This document shows positions 1-8,900 of a DNA stretch of 64,000 nucleotides, piece after piece. Source of the DNA: Nitratidesulfovibrio termitidis HI1 (GTDB lineage Bacteria > Desulfobacterota > Desulfovibrionia > Desulfovibrionales > Desulfovibrionaceae); NCBI RefSeq assembly GCF_000504305.1, contig NZ_KI632512.1, positions 1,982,250-2,046,249 on the forward strand, written 5' to 3'. The stretch's first letter is position 1, and every line of letters starts with the position of its first letter. Below the pieces are notes generated by a model. The model was not told where the DNA came from. It did not search any database and saw only the letters and a program-made list of their open reading frames with translations. The translations under genes and the position numbers were made by a program.

Positions 1-225
1 CTCGTCGGAATGGGTGATGTCCACACCCAGCACGCGCACGTCACCCGCCTGGGGGCGGCGCAGGCCAAGGATGGTGCGCAGCAGCACCGACTTGCCGGAA
101 CCCGATCCGCCGATGAGCCCCAGCACCTCGCCGGGCCGCACGTCCAGGTCCAGGTTCTCGTGCACCGTCACCGGGCCGAAGCGGTTGGCGATGCCCCGCA
201 GCGAGATGATGGGCGCGACCGTCAC
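1..225 (-). CDS. mlaF: MlaF-like ABC transporter ATP-binding protein (N-terminal part only)
   Basis: This is the ATPase of an Mla-type phospholipid or solvent-tolerance ABC transporter; it would power lipid movement through the MlaE permease encoded just upstream. Only the first 75 codons lie in the window. The Walker A motif GGSGSGKS follows the strand-turn-strand start typical of ABC ATPases. A GTG start at 225 is chosen because it falls one base after the mlaE stop codon (227-229), which suggests translational coupling. The Q-loop, signature motif and Walker B lie beyond the window edge. The family is clear; the Mla assignment rests on the neighbouring permease. Confidence 0.85.
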   Translation of the reverse strand, partial: MTVAPIISLRGIANRFGPVTVHENLDLDVRPGEVLGLIGGSGSGKSVLLRTILGLRRPQAGDVRVLGVDITHSDE

Positions 226-226
226 C

Positions 227-1531
227 CTACACCCCCAGCGACATGAACAGGATGGCGAAGCCCGCGTTGGCCACGATGACCAGGAAGATCGACTCCACCA
301 CCGCCTGGGTGGTCAGCCGCCCCACCGATTCCGCGCTGCCGGTCACCCGGAAGCCCTGGAAGCACCCCACGATGCCGATGATCAGCGCGAAGAACGGCGC
401 CTTGACCAGCCCGGTGACGAAGTTGGCCAGCCGGGTGATTTCCAGAAAGCGCACCGCGAATGCGCCGGGTGAAATGCCCAGCGACAGCCACGAGGCAATG
501 CCCCCGCCCAGCACGCCCATGAAATCGGCGATGAAGGCGAGCACCGGCAGCATCAGCACCAGCGCCACCACGCGAGGAATCACCAGCACCTCCATGGGGT
601 CCAGCCCCATGGAGCGCATGGCGTCCACCTCTTCGTTGGCCACCATGGCCCCGATCTGGGCGGTGAACGACGAGCCGGAACGCCCCGCCACGATGAGCGC
701 CGTCAGCAGCACGCCCAGTTCACGCAGTGTGGAAACCTCTATCAGGTTCACCACGAACACCTGCGCCCCGAAGCGGGTGAACTGCTCCGACCCCATGTAC
801 GCGGTGACCAGCCCGATGAGAAAGGTCAGCAGGGCCACGATGGGCACGGCCTGGATGCCGGTCTGCTCCATGTGATGCACGATGGACACCCAGCGCAGTC
901 GCCAGGGCCGGGCCACGGCTGCGGCCAGCGACACCAGGAACATGCCCAGGAAGCCGATGATGGCGCGGGCCTGTTCCATCTCCTCGATGATGGACGCCCC
1001 GATGGCATTCAGCGCGCCCAGCACCGGAGAGACCCGGCGCGCGCGCGGCACCACGGAAATGTCGATGGCCCGCACCCGGTCCAGCAGCGTGGACTGACCG
1101 GGGTCGGACACGTGCCACACCACGTGCGCCCCCGCCGCAGCCATGCTGGCGGCGGCCCGGCACAGCAGTTGCGCCCCGGCGGTATCCAGACGGGTCACCT
1201 CGGCCAGGTCCAGGTGCACCACGGGGGCATCGCCCGGCACCGCACAGGCGTTGCCCACCTCTGCGCAACGGCGCAGCAGTCGGGCGGTCATGCGGCCGAT
1301 GGAGGCGACGTCCCACGCGCCGGAAAAGGCAAGCACCCGCTCGCGCGCGCCCCCGTCGTCCGCTCTGCCCGGCCTGCCGCCCGCCCGATCAGCCGGGCCG
1401 GGCTCCACGCAGGGCGCCATGGGCGTGCAGGACAGCCCCGGCTCGTGGGGTCCGGCGTGGGCGTCCGGGTCGGGACGCCGGTAGTCGCCCTTGAGGCTGG
1501 GCTCTCTGAACGGGGGAACGGTCTCGCGCAT
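227..1531 (-). CDS. mlaE: MlaE-family ABC permease with N-terminal STAS domain
   Basis: This 434-residue inner-membrane permease belongs to the MlaE (DUF140) family, which moves phospholipids between the outer and inner membranes. Residues about 60-155 resemble a STAS domain (the role of separate MlaB in E. coli), including a LDLAEVTRLDTAG stretch. The permease follows from about 175 to the end, with conserved AGRSGSSFTAQIG and EEVDAMRSMG segments typical of the family. The first ~55 residues are proline- and glycine-rich and not conserved-looking, so the true start may lie downstream; no strong ribosome site precedes 1531. The gene runs directly into mlaF. STAS-permease fusion is known in this family. 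Confidence 0.9.
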   Translation of the reverse strand: MRETVPPFREPSLKGDYRRPDPDAHAGPHEPGLSCTPMAPCVEPGPADRAGGRPGRADDGGARERVLAFSGAWDVASIGRMTARLLRRCAEVGNACAVPGDAPVVHLDLAEVTRLDTAGAQLLCRAAASMAAAGAHVVWHVSDPGQSTLLDRVRAIDISVVPRARRVSPVLGALNAIGASIIEEMEQARAIIGFLGMFLVSLAAAVARPWRLRWVSIVHHMEQTGIQAVPIVALLTFLIGLVTAYMGSEQFTRFGAQVFVVNLIEVSTLRELGVLLTALIVAGRSGSSFTAQIGAMVANEEVDAMRSMGLDPMEVLVIPRVVALVLMLPVLAFIADFMGVLGGGIASWLSLGISPGAFAVRFLEITRLANFVTGLVKAPFFALIIGIVGCFQGFRVTGSAESVGRLTTQAVVESIFLVIVANAGFAILFMSLGV

Positions 1532-1903
1532 GGGGTCAATCTACCATGCCCCATGGGCTGCGCCAAGGGCGCCGGATACGACCGGCGCGGAAAGGAACGG
1601 AAAGGACCGGAAGGAAGCGAAAGCGTGGAATCCGCCCGGACGAAACATGCCGCGGAGGGGCCGCAGTACGGACGTGACGGCGGGCGCAACCACAAACGTG
1701 GCAACGTGGGGAAGGAAGAACGAAGAGAACGGGCAGGATGCGGCGTCGGCAGGGCGCATCTCTGCGGCGTGGCAAGCGCGGAGAGCCGCGCGGCCAGAGC
1801 CCGCACGCGGCGGGCACTGCCCGGCAGCGATACCCGGTCGCCGGTGATGCCCGGTCGACGCGGCCAGCCGGTGCTGATGAACCGGCGAGATACCCGACGA
1901 CGG
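1532..1903. other. intergenic stretch, nothing recognised
   Basis: This stretch separates mlaE from the small gene at 1904-2176, both on the minus strand. It contains overlapping open frames on both strands, but none has a ribosome site, composition or domain that I recognise. It presumably contains the promoter of the mla operon, but no convincing -35/-10 pair was seen. Confidence 0.4.
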
Positions 1904-2176
1904 CTATTCCACGTCGTCGTCGTACCACTCGTGCTCGTAGCCGTCGGTAAGCTTGTAGCTGCGCACCTGCAACAGCAGCTCGCCATCCTTTTCGCGCACC
2001 GTGCCCACGATTTCCACGTGGGCGTTGATGTGCGCCGCAAGGTCGGCCCCGGCGCCCCGAGGGACGATGTGGAACTCGGTATCCCCGGCGGACACGGCCA
2101 CCTTGGCGGCCATGTCGTCGTGCCCCTTCAGGGTGAGCGGCACGATGTACCCCTGAATAGTCCTGATGCCTTCCAT
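1904..2176 (-). CDS. small OB-fold-like protein of unknown function
   Basis: This is a 90-residue acidic protein without signal peptide or membrane segment. It reads as alternating beta-strands (TIQGYIVPLTL, VEIVGTVREKDGELLLQV) with the strand-turn pattern of an OB fold, ending in a charged EHEWYDDDVE tail. The ATG at 2176 is preferred over a GTG at 2239 because the protein core begins there; neither has a strong Shine-Dalgarno. The gene appears monocistronic. The upstream 2260-2345 segment is unusually AT-rich for this genome and probably holds its promoter. Its strand pattern resembles the two proteins at 3410-3844 and 3927-4370. No function can be assigned. Confidence 0.7.
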   Translation of the reverse strand: MEGIRTIQGYIVPLTLKGHDDMAAKVAVSAGDTEFHIVPRGAGADLAAHINAHVEIVGTVREKDGELLLQVRSYKLTDGYEHEWYDDDVE

Positions 2177-2404
2177 GGTGTTCACAAATGGCTCTCGTGC
2201 GAACGGGGAAAGGGTCCGCCTTTCGGACCCACACAACACTGCGGAATATTACCCCTTTCCTCAAAACGCAAGCGTTTGGTTGGCCCGTTGTGCAAAAAAT
2301 TTCTCGCAAGAAAAAACATTCGTTATTTCAATATATTAAGCGCTCGACATTTCGCGCTCCACGGCTGGCGCAAGCCGGACTCCGGCAGGACGCGCCCGCC
2401 GGCA

Positions 2405-3208
2405 TCAGCCGAAACGGTGCGCGGCGATGGTGGCGCCCATGGCCCGACAGGCGAATACCCGCTCCCCCACATCCGTATCGGCGGCACCGGCAGCCACCAT
2501 CAGCGGCAGCAGATGGTCCTCGCGGGGGTGCGCGTCGCGGGCGGCCGGGGCGGTCTGCCAGCGGGCCAGGGCGTGGTTGCGCCGCTGCGGGTCCGCGTCG
2601 GTGACCGTGGCGGTGAGCCAGGCGTCGAACACGTCGGAGTCCGGCAGGGGCAGATTGTCGGCCCGGCGGAAGGCCCGCATGTTGTGGTAGCTCATGCCAC
2701 TGCCCACCAGCAGCACGCCCTGGTCGCGCAGGGGAGCCAGGGCGCGGCCCAGCGCAATGTGCGCGGCCGGGTCCAGGTCGTGGCGCATGGATATCTGCAA
2801 CGTGGGAATGGCGGCCTGCGGCCACGCCAGCAACAACGGCACGAACACCCCGTGGTCGAAGTCGCGCCGGGGATCTTCGCCAAGGGGCATGCCCGCCCCG
2901 GCCAGCAGCTCGCGCACGCGGGGGAACAGGTGCGGGGCGGGCGGCGCGGGCCATTGCAGTTCGTAGGTGTGCGGCGGAAAGCCGTAATAGTCGAACAGCA
3001 GCCCGGGATCGGGCGTGGTGGCCAGGGTGAAGTCGCGCTCTTCCCAATGGGCGGAGATGACCAGCAGGGCGGCGGGGGGCTCCGGCAGTGATCCGGGCAG
3101 CGCGCGCAACCATGCGGCCAGCGCGTTCCAGGTGTCGGGCGGGGTCCAGTCCATGAAGAAGCAGGGGCCGCCGCCGTGCGGAATGTAGAAAACGGGTTGC
3201 CGGGCCAT
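2405..3208 (-). CDS. LigB/DODA-type extradiol ring-cleavage dioxygenase
   Basis: This 267-residue protein belongs to the class III extradiol dioxygenase family (LigB-like; YgiD/DODA branch), metalloenzymes that open catechol-type rings. The expected features are present: an N-terminal IPHGGGPCFF segment, SAHWEER with the metal-ligand type histidine, the FDHGVFVPL motif, and GSGMSYHN. Length fits the single-domain YgiD type. The start at 3208 gives MARQPVFYIPHGGGP, the canonical N-terminus, and a GAGGTGAATCC ribosome site precedes it. It stands alone, so its substrate is unknown; ring cleavage in an anaerobe may be a detoxification or oxygen-exposure function, which is inference. Confidence 0.88.
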   Translation of the reverse strand: MARQPVFYIPHGGGPCFFMDWTPPDTWNALAAWLRALPGSLPEPPAALLVISAHWEERDFTLATTPDPGLLFDYYGFPPHTYELQWPAPPAPHLFPRVRELLAGAGMPLGEDPRRDFDHGVFVPLLLAWPQAAIPTLQISMRHDLDPAAHIALGRALAPLRDQGVLLVGSGMSYHNMRAFRRADNLPLPDSDVFDAWLTATVTDADPQRRNHALARWQTAPAARDAHPREDHLLPLMVAAGAADTDVGERVFACRAMGATIAAHRFG

Positions 3209-3409
3209 GGATTCACCTCGCTGTCATCCGGCAGGAACCGCCTGCCGGGAAAATGCCGCCCCGAAATGCTGCCGGATACATGCCGCCCTGGAAAGGCAAC
3301 CCTGGAAATGCCGACGGACACGCCACGCCGCACCCCAAGGCTGCGACGCCGTGTCCGTCCAATGCCCCGCGCCGTGATGCGCAAGGCAATCCGGAACCGC
3401 TGGTGCCGG

Positions 3410-3844
3410 CTAGATCCTGCGCCCCAGGTCCGCGGTATCCACGCCGTACAGGTGCGAGGCCTGCGGCGCGGATTCTCCGTTATCCTCATCCACCACCGAA
3501 TACCCGGTGACGTCAAGGGTGAAGTAGCCTTCCTCGATCTGACTGGCGACGCCGGTCACCACCACTTCCAACCCGTCCAGTTCCAGATCGGTGACGCCCC
3601 GCAGCAGAAAGATGCGGTCGTCCATGGTTTCCAGCAGCGGGCCGTCATCGGTCACAACCACCACGCCGGTCACCACCACCTCGGGGGTTTCCGGCCCCAG
3701 GGTCATGCCCGTCGCGCGGGCCGCCGTCCCCGCAAGCATCCAGTTTGCCAGCAGCACCAGCAGCAGCGCCGCCATTACCGTCCGCAGCCCTCGCCGCGCG
3801 GGCGCCGCCGCGCCGCGCATCCCTTCCTGTATCCGCGCCTTCAT
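3410..3844 (-). CDS. secreted small OB-fold-like protein
   Basis: This 144-residue protein has a basic N-terminus and a hydrophobic segment (about residues 22-42) that looks like a signal peptide or anchor. A beta-rich domain follows with two matched halves, VVVTGVVVVTDDGPLL and VVVTGVASQIEEGYF, resembling a periplasmic OB fold. The start at 3844 is set by a ribosome site (GAGGGCAGG) and by placing the signal sequence at the N-terminus; the longer frame upstream adds unrelated sequence. It lies 82 bp downstream of the similar-sized gene ending at 3927, on the same strand. No family name can be given; a ligand- or metal-binding periplasmic role is only a guess. Confidence 0.68.
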   Translation of the reverse strand: MKARIQEGMRGAAAPARRGLRTVMAALLLVLLANWMLAGTAARATGMTLGPETPEVVVTGVVVVTDDGPLLETMDDRIFLLRGVTDLELDGLEVVVTGVASQIEEGYFTLDVTGYSVVDEDNGESAPQASHLYGVDTADLGRRI

Positions 3845-3926
3845 GTTCCTGCCCTCTTCCTTGCGCACTGTCCTTGCCCAGCCCTTGCGCACCAAAACAC
3901 CGCGCCCGGCGCTTTCGCCGACAAAC

Positions 3927-4370
3927 CTACCCCGCCCCGTCCACAACCATGAAATCGCGCACCGTGAACAGCAGCCGTCCGTCACGCGCCGCCAGCCAGC
4001 CCGTGGCCGTCACCTTGCGGCGGCACAGGCCCAGCAGGTCCGGATGCTCAGCCACGTTGCCCACCACCAGCTCGCGCTCGCGGTCGTCGGCAATGAGCAC
4101 CCCGGCAACCTCGAAATTCTTGCCCCAGGCGTCCGGCAACACATACCCGGTGCCGGACACCAGCGATTCCCCTTCCCGCCCCTGCTGCCCCTGTTGCCCC
4201 TGTTGCCCCTGCGCCGCCGAGGCCGGGGAACCTGCACCGCCCACGGCGTCGGCGGGCCCCCCGGAGCCTTCGGGAAGCCCGCCGCGCGGGTCGGAGACCT
4301 GTTGTCGGGACGTGGCGACAGCGGAAACCGTGCCGTTTCGGTCCCCATGCGGGTATTGCCGGGAATCCAT
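3927..4370 (-). CDS. small protein with QQG repeat linker and OB-fold-like C-terminus
   Basis: This 147-residue protein has an unstructured N-terminal half, including a (GQQ)n run from a 9-base tandem DNA repeat near 4190-4215. Its beta-rich C-terminal half contains LCRRKVTATGWLAARDG, the same strand pattern as the neighbours at 1904-2176 and 3410-3844. No signal peptide is seen. The ATG at 4370 follows a 13-base perfect palindrome (AGTGCTGAGCACT, 4374-4386), but no clear Shine-Dalgarno, so the start is uncertain. The frame upstream of 4370 is AT-rich with different codon use and is probably not coding. Function unknown. Confidence 0.55.
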   Translation of the reverse strand: MDSRQYPHGDRNGTVSAVATSRQQVSDPRGGLPEGSGGPADAVGGAGSPASAAQGQQGQQGQQGREGESLVSGTGYVLPDAWGKNFEVAGVLIADDRERELVVGNVAEHPDLLGLCRRKVTATGWLAARDGRLLFTVRDFMVVDGAG

Positions 4371-4648
4371 GACCAGTGCTGAGCACTTTTCGCGCCATAT
4401 CGGCAAGTTGGCGCTCTTTCTAGATTTTTTGTATACCCCCCGGCAAAACAGGAACTGTAACTTCTTATATTTACAGGTTGTGTGATCACCACACCGCAGA
4501 ATATCCTCTAACTTGCCATTGTGCGCTGACATATCAATCCATAACATTGTGAATAAAAATGAAATATCAAATAATAAGAACCAATGGTTCTCGAAATAGA
4601 AAAAAAGAATTCAAAGTTCTCTTTTTACGTCACTTGCCCAGAAACACA
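4371..4648. other. AT-rich intergenic segment
   Basis: About 280 bases are far richer in A and T than the surrounding genes. The segment includes the 13-base palindrome at 4374-4386, next to the start of the gene at 3927-4370, and several A and T runs (for example near 4590-4625). It probably carries that gene's promoter and the T-rich tail of the terminator at 4649-4685. No coding frame here has credible composition. Confidence 0.45.
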
Positions 4649-4685
4649 GCGCGCCGATGGCGAACTTCCTCCACCATCGGCGCGC
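4649..4685 (-). terminator. hairpin downstream of the sigma-54 regulator
   Basis: A perfect 12-bp inverted repeat (GCGCGCCGATGG and its complement) with a 13-base loop lies 64 bp past the stop of the regulator gene at 4750-6162. On the minus strand an AT-rich, T-containing stretch follows some 20-60 bases later, so it is a plausible but imperfect intrinsic terminator. Confidence 0.55.
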
Positions 4686-4749
4686 TGCATGCCGGACAAG
4701 GTCAACACTCCGAAATTCCCAGGGGGCGTTTTCCGAGCAGGCGGGCACA

Positions 4750-6162
4750 CTAGCCGCGCAGTTTGTAATCTTCCTTGCGCAGCCCGTGCCGGGTCATCAG
4801 CTTGTGCAGTTGCCGGGTGGTCACTCCGGCCAAAGCCGCAGTACGTTGCACGCTGCCCCCGCACTGGGCCAGCGCCCGTTCCAGATAGGCCCGTTCGAAC
4901 ACGTCCACCGAACGTCGGCGCGCCTCGGCCAGGGGCAGGGTGGTATCCACCGTGGCCAGCCGCCCGCCCCCGCCGGGGCCGAAGAATTCCGCCGGAAAGC
5001 TGTCCGGCGTGAGCACGGTGCCGCCTTCAAGAATGCAGGCCCGCTCGATGAGGTTTTCCAGTTCGCGCACGTTGCCCGGCCAGTCGTAGCCCATGAAGGC
5101 GTCGATGACCTCCGGGTGGATGGACCGGATGTCCTTGACCATCTGGGCGTTGTAGCGGCGCACGAACAGTTCGGCCAGCAGCAGCAGGTCTTCCTTGCGT
5201 TCGCGCAGGGGCGGCACGTCCACCGGAAACACGTTGAGCCGGTAGTACAGGTCGCGCCGAAAGCGCCCCTGTGCGCACAAGGCGGCCAGGTCCTCGTTGG
5301 TGGCGGCAATGACCCGCACGTCGGCGCGCAGCACCGCCTCGCCCCCCACCCGCTGGTAGGCCCGATCTTGCAGCACGCCCAGCAGCTTGATCTGGGCCGA
5401 CTGGCTGACGGTGCCGATTTCGTCCAGAAAGATGGTGCCGCCCTCTGCTATTTCGAACTTGCCCGGCTTCTTGCGCACCGCGCCGGTAAATGCGCCCTTC
5501 TCGTGGCCGAACAGTTCGCTTTCGATCAGCGTGTCCGGAATGGCCCCGCAGTGCACGCTGATGAACCGCCGCGTGCGCCGGTTGCTGTGGTTGTGGATGA
5601 GCCGGGCGATAAGGCTCTTGCCGGTGCCCGTCTCGCCCGTGAGCAGCACGGTGCTGCGCGTGCCCGCCACCAGCCGCACCTTGTCGAACACCTCGCGCAT
5701 GCGCGGGCTGTTGGTGTGGGCCAGGTCCACCCCGTCGCCCGCCCAGTGGCGGTCGCGCAGGTAGTCCAGTTCCGAGCGCACCAGCGCCGATTCGTGCAGC
5801 TTCTGGGCGACAAGGCGCACCTCCTCTTCCAGCAGGGGGTATGGCAGGTAGCCACCGGCCCCGGCCTGCACCGCGTCCACGGCGTGGCGCACGGCATCGG
5901 CATCGGCCAGCACGATGATTTCGGCGGAGGGCACCCGGCGCTTCACCTCCCACACCGCCTCGTGCAGCACGCGGCGCGAGGGCTCGCGCCCTTCCAGCAG
6001 CAGGCCAAGGTCGATCATCACCATGTCCAGAGCGCGACCGGTGGCCTGGGCCAGCGCCTCGGCCCTGGTGCGGCAGGGAATGACCGTGACGTCGCCGGAA
6101 AAGCTGGTGCGCAGCACATGCAGGGCGTCTTCGTGCGGGGTGACGGCGAGCAGGTATTTCAT
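4750..6162 (-). CDS. sigma-54-dependent response regulator (receiver-AAA+-Fis HTH)
   Basis: This is a 470-residue NtrC-family transcription activator. A receiver domain (about 1-120) carries the candidate phospho-acceptor Asp51, but the usual conserved Lys of the KP motif is replaced by Tyr108 (YLPYP), so phosphorylation may be atypical. The AAA+ domain has Walker A GETGTGKS (176-183), an intact sigma-54 contact loop GAFTGA (223-228), [10 protein letters not shown] and WPGNVREL. A Fis-type helix-turn-helix ends the protein. The ATG at 6162 follows a good GAGGA ribosome site. No partner histidine kinase is adjacent; the divergent neighbour is the secreted protein at 6368. Target genes are unknown. 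Confidence 0.93.
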   Translation of the reverse strand: MKYLLAVTPHEDALHVLRTSFSGDVTVIPCRTRAEALAQATGRALDMVMIDLGLLLEGREPSRRVLHEAVWEVKRRVPSAEIIVLADADAVRHAVDAVQAGAGGYLPYPLLEEEVRLVAQKLHESALVRSELDYLRDRHWAGDGVDLAHTNSPRMREVFDKVRLVAGTRSTVLLTGETGTGKSLIARLIHNHSNRRTRRFISVHCGAIPDTLIESELFGHEKGAFTGAVRKKPGKFEIAEGGTIFLDEIGTVSQSAQIKLLGVLQDRAYQRVGGEAVLRADVRVIAATNEDLAALCAQGRFRRDLYYRLNVFPVDVPPLRERKEDLLLLAELFVRRYNAQMVKDIRSIHPEVIDAFMGYDWPGNVRELENLIERACILEGGTVLTPDSFPAEFFGPGGGGRLATVDTTLPLAEARRRSVDVFERAYLERALAQCGGSVQRTAALAGVTTRQLHKLMTRHGLRKEDYKLRG

Positions 6163-6367
6163 GTGGTCCTCGTTGCCCATTCGCCTATGGGAAGCCGGGC
6201 CGGAGCGCAAGCCCCGCAGCGGGACGCCGCGTTTTCAACCTGAGGTGTCATTTGTATTTCTTTACATTTCCTGCGGCAATCCATAGGCTGTAGCAATGAA
6301 AAATCCGGGCATGGCACGGCGACGCTGGAACCCCTCCGTGCCTGCCCGCAGCACTTCGGAGGTACGC

Positions 6368-7042
6368 ATGTTCTCTCGCTGTTTCCCCGGGCGACGCTCC
6401 GCCGCCGCCCTGTTGCTGACGCTTCTGGCCCTGGCTCTTGCGCCCGGCATGACTCGTGCGGCCCACGCAGCCGACGCGGACACCATCATCGGGGCCGTTG
6501 ACGATGCCATGCGCCAGGCCGACCGGGCGCGCGACGCCTACGACCGCGTCCGCACTTCGGGCGACCGCGACGCCACGGCGCGCTACGAGCGGGAATGGCG
6601 CGATTCCGAATACAAGCTGGAAGACGCCCGCATCGAAAACCTGTCGCGCGAATCGGGCATGTCGCCCGCGCGCATCCGCTCCATGCGCGAATCGGGCATG
6701 GGTTGGGGACAGGTGGCCAAGGAAGCGGGAGCGCACCCCGGTTCGCTGGGAGTGGGCCATTCCAAGGGCAAGAAGGGCAGCTGGAACCGCGACGACGACC
6801 GCGACCTGTACCGCGATTACTACCGGGACCGCCATGGCAAGGCCGGGCAGGACAAGCGGGACAAACAAGACAGGACCGGACGGGACAAGGACCGCCATGC
6901 CGACGACGGCGACCGGGACGGAAAACCCGGCAAGGGCGGCAAGCACGACAAGCACGAGGGCAGCAAGGCTGGCAAGGACGGCAAGCATGGCCGTGACGAC
7001 TATCTCGAAGACGGCAAGGGCAAGGGGAAGGGGAAGAAGTAG
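6368..7042 (+). CDS. secreted Lys/Asp/Gly-rich protein, unknown function
   Basis: This 224-residue protein has a clear signal peptide (basic start, hydrophobic core to about residue 37, cleavage near AHAAD). A helical charged domain follows, then the motif SGMGWGQVAKEAGAHPGSLGVGHSK, which recurs in uncharacterised proteobacterial exported proteins. The C-terminal ~90 residues are almost entirely K, D, G, R and H in short repeats and must be disordered and highly charged. The ATG at 6368 is preceded by GGAGG at good spacing. A cation- or polyanion-binding role in the periplasm is possible but is inference only. Confidence 0.8.
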   Translation: MFSRCFPGRRSAAALLLTLLALALAPGMTRAAHAADADTIIGAVDDAMRQADRARDAYDRVRTSGDRDATARYEREWRDSEYKLEDARIENLSRESGMSPARIRSMRESGMGWGQVAKEAGAHPGSLGVGHSKGKKGSWNRDDDRDLYRDYYRDRHGKAGQDKRDKQDRTGRDKDRHADDGDRDGKPGKGGKHDKHEGSKAGKDGKHGRDDYLEDGKGKGKGKK

Positions 7043-7257
7043 ACGCCGGGACACGTGAGCCCCCCACGCAATTCCCGGCGGTGATCTCCTGCTGGCCCTG
7101 CCCCGTTCCCGCACTGCCCCTGCGATCTCCCGTACGCATTGCCTCCGGTGTCTTTACAAGCACGCGGCGACATGGCTAGGTTGCGCCATCGTCCCCCGTG
7201 CCCCCGGCGGCCCACCGCCGGAACCATTCCTACACCCCGCATTGCAGGAGCGCGCCA

Positions 7258-7644
7258 ATGGCCCAACGCACCGCCATCATCCCCGCCGGAGCCCCCGCAC
7301 CGGTCGCCCCCTATTCCCCCGGCCTTGCCTGCGGGGGACTGCTGTTCGTTTCCGGCCAGTTGCCCGTGGACCCGGCCACCGGCACCTTCGTGGAAGACGA
7401 CATGGGCGCCCGTGCCCGCCAGTGCCTGCGCAACGTGCAGGCCGTGGCCCAGGCCGCCGGAGCCGACCTTGACCGGGTGGTCAAGGTCACCGTGTTCCTT
7501 ACCGATCTGGCCGACTTCGCGGCCATGAACGCCGCCTACGGCGAATTCTTCACCGCGCCCTTCCCGGCGCGCTCCACCATCCAGGTGGCCGCGCTGCCGC
7601 TGGGGTCGAACATCGAGATCGAGGCCATCATCGATCTGCCGTAA
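7258..7644 (+). CDS. ridA: RidA family enamine/imine deaminase
   Basis: This 128-residue protein belongs to the YjgF/YER057c/UK114 (RidA) family, which hydrolyses reactive enamine and imine intermediates released by PLP enzymes. It has the family pattern: an N-terminal PVAPYSPGLACGGLLFVSGQ segment, the central VVKVTVFLTDLADF, and PARSTIQVAALP with the active-site-type arginine. Length matches the family. The ATG at 7258 follows AGGAG at good spacing. The gene stands alone and ends before the hairpin at 7684-7718. Confidence 0.95.
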   Translation: MAQRTAIIPAGAPAPVAPYSPGLACGGLLFVSGQLPVDPATGTFVEDDMGARARQCLRNVQAVAQAAGADLDRVVKVTVFLTDLADFAAMNAAYGEFFTAPFPARSTIQVAALPLGSNIEIEAIIDLP

Positions 7645-7683
7645 CGGGCCAAAACGGCCCCTGCCCGCGCGTTCACGATGCAC

Positions 7684-7718
7684 GGCGCGCCCGATCCGTC
7701 CTGCGGGTCGGGCGCGCC
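7684..7718 (+). terminator. hairpin downstream of ridA
   Basis: A perfect 11-bp inverted repeat (GGCGCGCCCGA and its complement) with a 13-base loop lies 40 bp after the ridA stop and is followed by a short TTTG run. It probably ends the ridA transcript. The rest of 7645-8015 shows nothing else that I recognise and presumably contains the promoter of the HD-GYP/GGDEF pair. Confidence 0.55.
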
Positions 7719-8015
7719 GCCGCGTTTGTCATCCCGCTTCCCTGCGCTCTCCACCGCCGCCAGCCCGATCCTCCTCCCCGCCTCACTCCCCGGAACCGCT
7801 TCACGGCCCCTGCCCGCGGCCCCCATTTCCACGAGCCGACACAGGCGGCCCGCCAGGATGCGTCCACTTTTTCCGGACAATCAGAGGATCTCCCCGCCCT
7901 GCCCCATTGACCTCCCACGGTGATGGGGATATTCCCTGCACATGAGAATGATTTTCAACTTCGAAACGCCGCGCCGCCGAAGCGGACCTGCCGCCGTCAG
8001 CGTGGGGGACGGGCC

Positions 8016-8900
8016 ATGCTGAGCACCCTGCTGCACCAGTTCGCGGAATCCCTCGGCAACGCCATCGACGCCAAGGACGCCCACACCCGCTCGCATTCGG
8101 AAGAAGTGGCCGTGGCCGCCTTTCTGCTGGCGCGCACAATGGGATTTTCTCCGACGGACGCCGACCGCGTGCACGTGGCCGGGCACCTGCACGACATAGG
8201 AAAAATCGGCGTGCCCGACGCCGTGCTGCTGAAGGCGGGCACCCTGACCCCCGAAGAATGGGAACACATGCGCGCCCACCCGGTCATCGGGGCGCGTATC
8301 GTCAGCCCGGTGGCGGACCTGGCCGACGAAGGCGTGGCCGCCATGATCCTGCACCACCATGAACGGTGGGACGGTCGGGGCTACCCGCACGGCCTGCGCG
8401 GCGAGTCCATCCCCCTTGGCGCGCGCATCATCGCCCTGGCGGACAGCCTGTCCGCCATGCTCCAGCACCGTCCCTACCGTCCGGCCCTGCGGTTCGAGCA
8501 GGCCGAGGCGGAACTGCTGCGCTGCTCCGGCAGCCAGTTCGACCCCGCCGTGGTGCAGGCCTTCGTTGCCGTGCGCGACGAGATGCACCGGGCCTTCAGC
8601 ACGCCGCAGCCGCCCCGGTCAGCGTTGGGCGGCACCGCATCCATCGTCGTGGCCAGTTGCTGCCGCCCCGCCACGGCGCCGCGCGCCCTCGTGCCCGACG
8701 CAAAACCCGCCCCCGGCGCCGCCCCGCCGTCCGAAACAACCGCCACCCCGGCGGCCTCCCCCATCGGCCCTGGCGCGACGGGCAGTGCCGACCCCGTCCG
8801 CCGCAACGACATCACCGCCCCACGGAGCGCCACATGGGAAGACACGTGGGAAGACGGTCGCGCCACGCCGCGCGGCCTGCTGATCCCGGTGCCCGCATGA
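8016..8900 (+). CDS. HD-GYP domain c-di-GMP phosphodiesterase
   Basis: This 294-residue cytoplasmic protein is built around an HD-GYP domain (about 5-185), which degrades c-di-GMP. The signature residues are intact: HTRSHSEEV, HDIGKIGVPD, HPVIGARI, HHHERWDGRGYP and ADSLSAM. The last ~105 residues are Ala/Pro/Thr-rich and look disordered. There is no receiver or sensor domain. The ATG at 8016 follows GGGGGAC; longer starts would add a non-conserved basic leader. Its stop overlaps the start of the diguanylate cyclase (ATGA), so degrading and synthesising enzymes are translationally coupled. Confidence 0.9.
   Translation: MLSTLLHQFAESLGNAIDAKDAHTRSHSEEVAVAAFLLARTMGFSPTDADRVHVAGHLHDIGKIGVPDAVLLKAGTLTPEEWEHMRAHPVIGARIVSPVADLADEGVAAMILHHHERWDGRGYPHGLRGESIPLGARIIALADSLSAMLQHRPYRPALRFEQAEAELLRCSGSQFDPAVVQAFVAVRDEMHRAFSTPQPPRSALGGTASIVVASCCRPATAPRALVPDAKPAPGAAPPSETTATPAASPIGPGATGSADPVRRNDITAPRSATWEDTWEDGRATPRGLLIPVPA

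Noticed and set aside
4559-4753. Small AT-rich open frame on the plus strand
   Set aside because: It runs through the terminator hairpin and has no ribosome site or coding pattern.
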